From JAGXQV01 sp041674485 (GTDB taxonomy: Bacteria; Pseudomonadota; Gammaproteobacteria; Burkholderiales; Sulfuricellaceae): DNA of 10,960 bases. The position numbers and the translations under genes were made by a program. Within the stretch, counting starts at the first letter, position 1. Each line of letters opens with the position of its first letter. The notes beneath the pieces were generated by a model. That model made no database searches. It was given only the letters and a program-made list of their open reading frames with translations, and was not told the DNA's origin. Below, piece by piece: positions 6,997-10,960 of this stretch. The stretch covers positions 1 through 10,960 of the forward strand of contig JBAYVP010000158.1 of the NCBI GenBank assembly GCA_041674485.1, in the 5' to 3' direction.

Positions 6997-7056
6997 GACA
7001 GGATGAACAGGATAGAAAACCCATCCTGTTCATCCTGTTCATCCTGTCATTTTTTT
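6997..7056 (+). terminator. Repeat-derived hairpin plus T-tract, likely operon terminator
   Basis: GACAGGATGAACAGGAT (6997-7013) pairs perfectly over 17 bp with ATCCTGTTCATCCTGTC (7032-7048). The latter is followed by a run of seven T (7050-7056). The right arm holds three copies of a 9-bp ATCCTGTTC unit, so alternative pairings exist. The placement 70 nt after the glycine-rich gene suits a Rho-independent terminator. The 'atcctgttcatcctgt' hairpin is itself a widespread dispersed repeat. Confidence 0.7.
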
Positions 7057-7177
7057 GCGGAAAACCGCTCCAGTGCTTGATCTACAATATGTTCTTGTCA
7101 CAAATTGCTATGACTTGACCAGTAAGTGAGTAACAGGTTTGCGGCAGACTAATCGTGATATGTCAGAGCCCAATCTA

Positions 7178-7241
7178 AATAAAGCGACAGGGTTTACGCA
7201 TAGGCGCACAGGGGAGAGATGGCAGGGCATGTCGCTTTATT
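7178..7241. promoter_or_regulatory. 12-bp perfect inverted repeat upstream of the second GT41 gene
   Basis: AATAAAGCGACA (7178-7189) is repeated inverted as TGTCGCTTTATT (7230-7241), 40 nt apart, with the second arm 39 nt before the ATG at 7281. It could be an operator pair, a leader stem or ends of a tiny repeat. The rest of 7057-7280 shows no gene and no convincing promoter. Confidence 0.4.
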
Positions 7242-7280
7242 GGTTTCGGCCTCAATACAACAACTTCATCATCTTTGTCC

Positions 7281-9698
7281 ATGGCCACTAGCGCCGAAAC
7301 ACTGTCTCTCGATATCGTATTGCAACATGCGGTGAATTGCCTCCAGGCCAGCTTGCTTCAGGAGGCTGAGCGTCTTTTCTACACGATCCTGCAAGCCCAG
7401 CCCAATCACCCGGATGCTAATTACTATCTGGGGATGATGATGGCGCAAGCTAATCAGCCTGAAGCGGGGCTGGCATATCTCAAAACGGCACTGGAAGCCA
7501 ACCCGGATCACGGACGATGCCGACTTGGCTATATCGAAATGCTAATCCAGGTGGGACAAATAGATACCGCGCGAAAATCACTGACTCAAGGGCGGCAACG
7601 GGGTTTAGCGGGTGCCGAGGTGGAAGCATTGGCCGCATGTTTGGCAAGTAAACGGAAAGGCGCCAAGCGTTCCGGCGCCGTCAAACGAACGTCGCATACT
7701 TCGCCTCCGGGAAATAGCCCTGCATCTGTTGATCGAGAGATCAACGCTCTGGTTGCCCTGCTTAACGCCGGGCGTTATGCGGAAATAGACAGCCGGGCGC
7801 GTTTGCTGATTGGACGCTATCCCAATTGCGGGTTGGCTTGGAAGGTAATGGGCGTCTCTCTTCAGATGCAAGGAAAAAACGCCCTGACCGTTTTACAAAA
7901 AGCAGCGGAGTTTTTGCCCGACGATGCCGACGCGCATTACAACCTGGGTAATGTACAGCAAATTCTCGGTCAGACAGACAAAGCGGTGGCAAGCTATCGT
8001 CGGACACTGGAGATCAACCCCAATGATAATCAGGCGTGCAACAATTTAGGCCATGCCCTGACATATCTCGGACAGTTCAACGACGCAGTGGGTATCTATC
8101 GCCAAGCGCTTGCGATCAACCCAAGGGACGCTGTAGTACATAACAACCTAGCCAATGCCTTAGTCAGCCTCGGGCAATTTGATGATGCGGTGGCAAGTTA
8201 CCACCATGCGCTGGAGATCAAACCCGATTATGCTGAAGCATTCTACAACTTGGGCGGCTTACAAAATAATCTCGGCCAACTTGATGATGCGGTGACAAGC
8301 TATCACCGGGCACTGGAAATTAACCCCGTTTACGCCGAGGCGCATAGCAATCTGGGCGTAACATTGCAAGACCTCGGGCTACTTGATGAAGCATTGGCTA
8401 GGTTTTGCAGAGCGCTGGAAATCAAGCCAGATTATGCTGATGCATATAGCAATATATTGTTCACCCTCAATTATCACCCCGATAAAAGCAGCGAAGAAAT
8501 TTTTGTCGCGTACCGGGAATTCGATAAACGTTTCGGCTTACCCCTCCGGGAGAAATGGCGTCCCCACAACAATAGCTGCGAAACCAATCGTCGTCTGAAA
8601 ATAGGATATGTCTCGCCAGACTTCCGTCGCCATTCGTGTAGGCATTTCCTGGAACCTCTGCTGGCTCACCATGACAAAAGATCAGCCGTCGAAGTCTATG
8701 CGTATGCTGAGTTGGTGCAAGAAGATGAAGTCACAACCCGATATCGGGGATATGTGGATCACTGGGTGCCAACGGTGGGCATGGCCGACGAGGCTCTGAG
8801 TGAACGCATTCGTGCAGACGGCATCGATATCCTAGTGGACTTGGCAAGCCATACTGGACACATCGCAAAAAGCAGATTGCCGACGTTCGCACTAAAACCA
8901 GCGCCTGTTTCCCTATCCTGGCTGGGATTTGGCTACACCACCGGGCTTACGGCTGTGGATTACTTGTTGACCGACTTGGCCAGCGCCCCAGAAGGCAGCG
9001 AAGGGTTGTTCTCGGAAAGCCCCTGGCGTCTGGAAACCCCCGGCTATGTTTACCGTCCGGCGGAAGACATGGGACAGGTCAGCCACTTGCCGGCCTTAGC
9101 GCGCGGACACGTTACCTTCGGCACCCTGACGCGAGCGGTGCGCATCAACTACCGCACCATACGGGTATGGTCAGAAATATTGAAACGAGTGGAGGGATCG
9201 CGGCTAGTGATTGACAGCAGAAATTTCAGGAGTGTTGCGATGCAAGATGCCCTGGCGGAAAAGTTTGCCGCTCACGGGGTTGCTCGGGAACGCTTGGAAA
9301 TCGGTTTCCACAGCCCACCGTGGGACGTGTTGCGTAGCTTGGATATAGGTCTGGACTGTTTTCCCCACAATTCCGGCACCACGCTGTTTGAGACTCTGTA
9401 TATGGGTGTCCCCTTCGTCACTTTAGCAGGACGTCCCAGCGCCGGACGGCTGGGCAGTTCCATTCTGGAAGGGGTAGGCCATCCTTCGTTAATCGCCCGC
9501 ACGGAAGTCGAATATGTAGAAATCGCCGCAGCCCTGGCTTTGGATTTGCCGAAACTCGTAACCCTGCGCGGCGGACTGCGGGAGAAAATGGAAACCAGCC
9601 CACTGATGGACGAAGCGGGATTCGCACGCAAGGTAGAAGCTGCTTATCGGGAGATGTTCGAGAAATGGGCGGGTGCGAGAATTGTTGGCAACAAATAG
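7281..9698 (+). CDS. TPR + GT41 (SPINDLY/O-GlcNAc-transferase-like) glycosyltransferase, complete
   Basis: The product has 805 residues from the ATG at 7281; a TTG two codons earlier is possible, and neither has a clear Shine-Dalgarno. Layout: degenerate helical repeats (1-125), a basic Ser/Lys-rich linker (about 122-150), another TPR pair, then five tandem 34-residue TPRs (about 215-385). The catalytic part (about 437-795) opens with KIGYVSPDFRRHS, where His451 is at the position of human OGT His498. It continues with DGIDILVDLASHT, PVSLSWLGFGYTTGL and FGTLTRAVRI. At the OGT Lys842 position this protein has Arg621, as in a separate bacterial GT41 clade I recall with 'FGTLTRA.RIN'. The donor loop CFPHNSGTTLFETLYMGVP (693-711) and RLGSSILEG follow. 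The predicted role is cytoplasmic protein glycosylation with TPR-selected acceptors. The target is unknown; secreted neighbours are only circumstantial candidates. Its N-terminal and TPR half is paralogous to the gene at 1-1827, while the catalytic halves belong to different subgroups. Confidence 0.94.
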   Translation: MATSAETLSLDIVLQHAVNCLQASLLQEAERLFYTILQAQPNHPDANYYLGMMMAQANQPEAGLAYLKTALEANPDHGRCRLGYIEMLIQVGQIDTARKSLTQGRQRGLAGAEVEALAACLASKRKGAKRSGAVKRTSHTSPPGNSPASVDREINALVALLNAGRYAEIDSRARLLIGRYPNCGLAWKVMGVSLQMQGKNALTVLQKAAEFLPDDADAHYNLGNVQQILGQTDKAVASYRRTLEINPNDNQACNNLGHALTYLGQFNDAVGIYRQALAINPRDAVVHNNLANALVSLGQFDDAVASYHHALEIKPDYAEAFYNLGGLQNNLGQLDDAVTSYHRALEINPVYAEAHSNLGVTLQDLGLLDEALARFCRALEIKPDYADAYSNILFTLNYHPDKSSEEIFVAYREFDKRFGLPLREKWRPHNNSCETNRRLKIGYVSPDFRRHSCRHFLEPLLAHHDKRSAVEVYAYAELVQEDEVTTRYRGYVDHWVPTVGMADEALSERIRADGIDILVDLASHTGHIAKSRLPTFALKPAPVSLSWLGFGYTTGLTAVDYLLTDLASAPEGSEGLFSESPWRLETPGYVYRPAEDMGQVSHLPALARGHVTFGTLTRAVRINYRTIRVWSEILKRVEGSRLVIDSRNFRSVAMQDALAEKFAAHGVARERLEIGFHSPPWDVLRSLDIGLDCFPHNSGTTLFETLYMGVPFVTLAGRPSAGRLGSSILEGVGHPSLIARTEVEYVEIAAALALDLPKLVTLRGGLREKMETSPLMDEAGFARKVEAAYREMFEKWAGARIVGNK
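7923..8438 (+). repeat. 102-bp tandem repeats encoding TPRs
   Basis: Five consecutive units of 102 bp encode TPRs with a common plan (YNLG..., LGQ.DDAV.SYHRALEI.PDYAEA). Nucleotide similarity between units is lower than in the gene at 1-1827, which suggests an older array. Confidence 0.65.
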
Positions 9699-9737
9699 AT
9701 TTATCCGATTTTGTAGCAAATGAATTGTCCGCTTTTT

Positions 9738-9762
9738 CCATGGCGAGGAAGCCTCGCCATGG
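9738..9762. terminator. Perfect 11-bp hairpin after the GT41 gene
   Basis: CCATGGCGAGG (9738-9748) and CCTCGCCATGG (9752-9762) form a perfect stem with a 3-nt loop, 40 nt after the stop codon. No T-tract follows on the plus strand, so intrinsic termination is uncertain. It may protect the 3' end or be a small repeat. Confidence 0.4.
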
Positions 9763-9795
9763 TGTGGTCGCTACGGATTTACGCAACCACTTTTT

Positions 9796-9954
9796 TCAAT
9801 TCCTGTTCCACCAAACACCCTCCAGCATCGCACTCAGCCAGCTTACGTGGCTGTGCGCGAATAAAACTGACCACCTGGCACGTTGAATATTGACCAGGGC
9901 GGATAGCCGCCTGCTATAGGTCGGCCTGTGGATTAAGTATAACTCAAGCTTCAA
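9796..9954 (-). pseudogene. Relict ORF starting at the edge of element copy D
   Basis: The frame from a TTG at 9954 reads MKLELYLIHRPTYSRRLSAL, then LVNIQRARWSVLFAHSHVSW, and ends after 52 residues (WWNRN). The opening looks like the start of a real cytoplasmic enzyme, and a glycosyltransferase-type 'YLIHRP.YSRRL.ALV' start is conceivable. The rest degrades quickly, so a truncated 5' gene remnant is the best reading. The start is formed at the element's target duplication, an arrangement like that of the glycosyltransferase at 3332. The family is not identified with confidence. Confidence 0.3.
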
Positions 9955-10196
9955 CCTAGAAAGCTCAGTTGAACGGGCTGGAGTGTGCGGTTTTCCGGGT
10001 GCAGGGCAAGGCGCAACGACGCGCAATGGTCGTTCCATTCCCTTCTCTTGTAGTTGCAACGCCGCCATGCGCCCGGAAAACCGTGCAATCCAGCCCGTAG
10101 CGTTCTCACCATACGGGTGAACGTAAAATATATGGCAAAGTTGTTTAGAACCACCATGTTACACGTCCAGGCAAGCGGTCAACTGAGCTTTCTAGG
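9955..10196 (+). mobile_element. Non-autonomous transposable element (MITE-like), copy D, complete, 242 bp
   Basis: Perfect 18-bp terminal inverted repeats CCTAGAAAGCTCAGTTGA bound the copy, and both flanks carry the 5-bp direct repeat TTCAA (9950-9954 and 10197-10201). The nested inverted repeat seen in copy A is present with about three mismatches. Compared with copy A it lacks about 28 bp in the left loop (around the 'cctacggcttgggcac' segment) and has a different short stretch before GTTGCAACGCCGCC. No coding capacity for a transposase. Confidence 0.85.
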
Positions 10197-10258
10197 TTCA
10201 AGTTGCTTAGTGGTTTTTGCATTGCGGGATCATGTGCCGAGCGTTCGTTACTGCGTAA

Positions 10259-10429
10259 CTATTGGCTTGTCGAAATAGTCATCCCACTCCCAAGCAACCG
10301 CGCTGCCTCCGCTTGGGTCAGACGACCCGCTTTCCAATCCCCATAGGCTCCTTCAAAACGCATCTTCCGTATCACAACGCTGTCGGCTTCATTCCGCACC
10401 TCATCGGGCGCATCATAAAACCGGACAGT
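10259..10429 (-). pseudogene. N-terminal remnant of a transposase (ISNCY/IS1202-like helix-turn-helix)
   Basis: A minus-strand open stretch encodes RKMRFEGAYGDWKAGRLTQ and then AEAARLLG, followed by unrelated residues SGMTISTSQ and a stop. The ATG is at 10363. 'YG.W..GRLTQ.EAARLLG' is the start of the helix-turn-helix of ISNCY-type transposases as I remember them, where 'CERTFRRY' would normally follow. The break comes right after LLG, so only the first helix region survives. A DNA-binding antitoxin or XRE-type remnant is the alternative. Confidence 0.45.
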
Positions 10430-10433
10430 TTAT

Positions 10434-10520
10434 CCTGGAAACCTCCGTTGAACGGGCTGGAGTGTACGGTTTTCAGGGTGCGGGAAATGCATCAACAGCG
10501 TGGGCACAAAAAACGCGCCC
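10434..10520 (+). mobile_element. Left-end fragment of the element family, copy E
   Basis: The terminus CCTGGAAACCTCCGTTGA is followed by the left hairpin arm with point changes (GTGTACGG, TTTTCAGGG). A shorter match to copy A (ACAGC...TGGGCACAA) runs to about 10520. No right half follows. The preceding 5 bp are TTTAT (10429-10433), identical to the 5 bp after copy C. Confidence 0.75.
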
Positions 10521-10564
10521 ACCCTGGGCTGTCACGTTAAGCCGCGTAGGCGCGAAAAGCCGTG

Positions 10565-10579
10565 CCCGCCCTTGGCGGG
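10565..10579. other. Short GC-rich hairpin upstream of the Rpn-like gene
   Basis: CCCGCC, loop CTT, GGCGGG forms a perfect 6-bp stem. It has no adjacent T-tract and is listed as a structural feature only. Another potential stem, GTGGGC/GCCCAC, lies at 10500-10522 within the end of copy E. Confidence 0.3.
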
Positions 10580-10632
10580 AAAATAAATCTATCCCACTTT
10601 CGTGCTCCGCCCCATTTCCCGCCGCTTTACGC

Positions 10633-10638
10633 TACAAT
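10633..10638 (+). promoter_or_regulatory. Possible -10 box (TACAAT) for the Rpn-like gene
   Basis: TACAAT lies 6 nt before the ATG at 10645 and matches the -10 consensus at 5 of 6 positions, but no good -35 hexamer is placed 16-18 nt upstream. If used, the transcript would be nearly leaderless, which fits the absence of a Shine-Dalgarno sequence. Confidence 0.3.
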
Positions 10639-10644
10639 CCGCCC

Positions 10645-10960
10645 ATGGCGCACGACCACGACACCGGCTACAAACTGCTGTTTTCGCACCCGGAGATGGT
10701 GCGCGACCTGCTTGTCGGCTATGTGTCCGGGGAGTGGATAAATGAGGCGGACTTCTCCACGCTGGAGCGTATCAACGCGAGCTACGTAACCGCCACGCTC
10801 AAACAGCGGCACGACGATGTGGTCTGGCGTGTCAGATTGAAAGAGCGTTGGTTATGGATATATTTGGTGCTGGAATTCCAGAGCGAACCCGACCCCTGGA
10901 TGGCGCTACGCATGTTGGTGTATGTCGGGCTGCTCGCGCAGGACTTGGTCAAGCGGGGCG
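10645..10960 (+). CDS. Rpn-family (YhgA-like, Transposase_31) nuclease, 5' part
   Basis: The frame is open from the ATG at 10645 to the right edge (105 codons), so the C-terminus is missing. It starts MAHDHDTGYKLLFSHPEMVRD, given here only as the first residues, then DLLVGYV. It continues with TLKQRHDDVVWRV (Asp57/Asp58) and IYLVLEFQSEPDPWMALRML (Glu77 and Gln79 of the E-x-Q motif). This is the PD-(D/E)xK-type core of recombination-promoting nucleases RpnA-E and YhgA-like proteins, which cleave DNA and stimulate RecA-independent recombination. The order 'HD..YK.LFS.PE.V.DLL.GYV' and 'LEFQS..D..MALRM..Y' is very characteristic. Such genes are common in mobile-element-rich regions, often in many copies. 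Confidence 0.9.
   Translation, partial: MAHDHDTGYKLLFSHPEMVRDLLVGYVSGEWINEADFSTLERINASYVTATLKQRHDDVVWRVRLKERWLWIYLVLEFQSEPDPWMALRMLVYVGLLAQDLVKRG

Noticed and set aside
7001..7048. Possible CRISPR array from repeated ATCCTGTTC units
   Set aside because: The units are 9 bp, adjacent without spacers, and form the arm of a hairpin terminator.
1988..10520. Integron cassette array with attC-like repeats between genes
   Set aside because: The repeats separate genes and are palindromic, and GTTGAAC fits GTTRRRY. However, the complete copies have true 5-bp target duplications and 18-bp terminal repeats, the opposite end lacks a matching RYYYAAC core, and no integron integrase is seen.
1..10960. tRNA, rRNA, riboswitch or CRISPR features
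   Set aside because: No cloverleaf, conserved rRNA segments, known riboswitch cores or regularly spaced repeats were seen on reading both strands; a covariance-model search would be the proper test.

Overview
The window looks like an accessory, repeat-rich piece of a Pseudomonadota chromosome, probably beta- or gammaproteobacterial. The supporting signs are moderate-to-high GC coding sequence, SPINDLY-type (GT41) O-GlcNAc-transferase-like genes, an Rpn/YhgA-family nuclease gene, a DUF2919-type membrane protein and common proteobacterial intergenic hairpin repeats. The species cannot be fixed from the sequence.

Layout. At 1-1827 (minus) lies a TPR plus GT41 glycosyltransferase whose C-terminus runs off the left edge. 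A hairpin repeat (1834-1953) and a complete 265-bp non-autonomous mobile element (copy A, 1988-2252, 5-bp target duplication TTAAA) follow. A GT-B glycosyltransferase (2253-3332, minus) fits exactly between copy A and the left end of another copy (B, from 3336). Next come two minus-strand envelope genes: a small secreted protein resembling surface-adhesin E (3438-3881) and a DUF2919-like membrane protein fused to TPRs (4003-4959). They are closed off by a right-end fragment of the same element (C, 5095-5162).

From 5196 to 7056 there is a self-contained plus-strand transcription unit. It has a good sigma-70-like promoter, a secreted HExxH metalloprotease-like gene (5301-5996), a secreted glycine-rich protein gene (6010-6927) and a hairpin/T-tract terminator built from a dispersed repeat. 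A second full-length TPR plus GT41 gene (7281-9698, plus) follows. The right end holds a hairpin, a relict ORF, a complete 242-bp element (copy D, TSD TTCAA), a transposase remnant, another left-end fragment (copy E) and the 5' part of an Rpn-family nuclease gene (10645 to the edge).

How it fits together. The gene content is mostly envelope and glycosylation related: three glycosyltransferases, three predicted secreted or surface proteins and a TPR membrane protein. The most notable structure is that the gene blocks are separated by copies of one element family with CCTAG/CCTGG termini, a nested 26-bp inverted repeat and 5-bp AT-rich target duplications. This resembles the IS1380/ISEcp1 pattern and suggests a patchwork built by element-mediated insertion, cargo capture or recombination. 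The strongest candidates for undescribed biology are this element family and its cargo, and the protease/glycine-rich two-gene operon.
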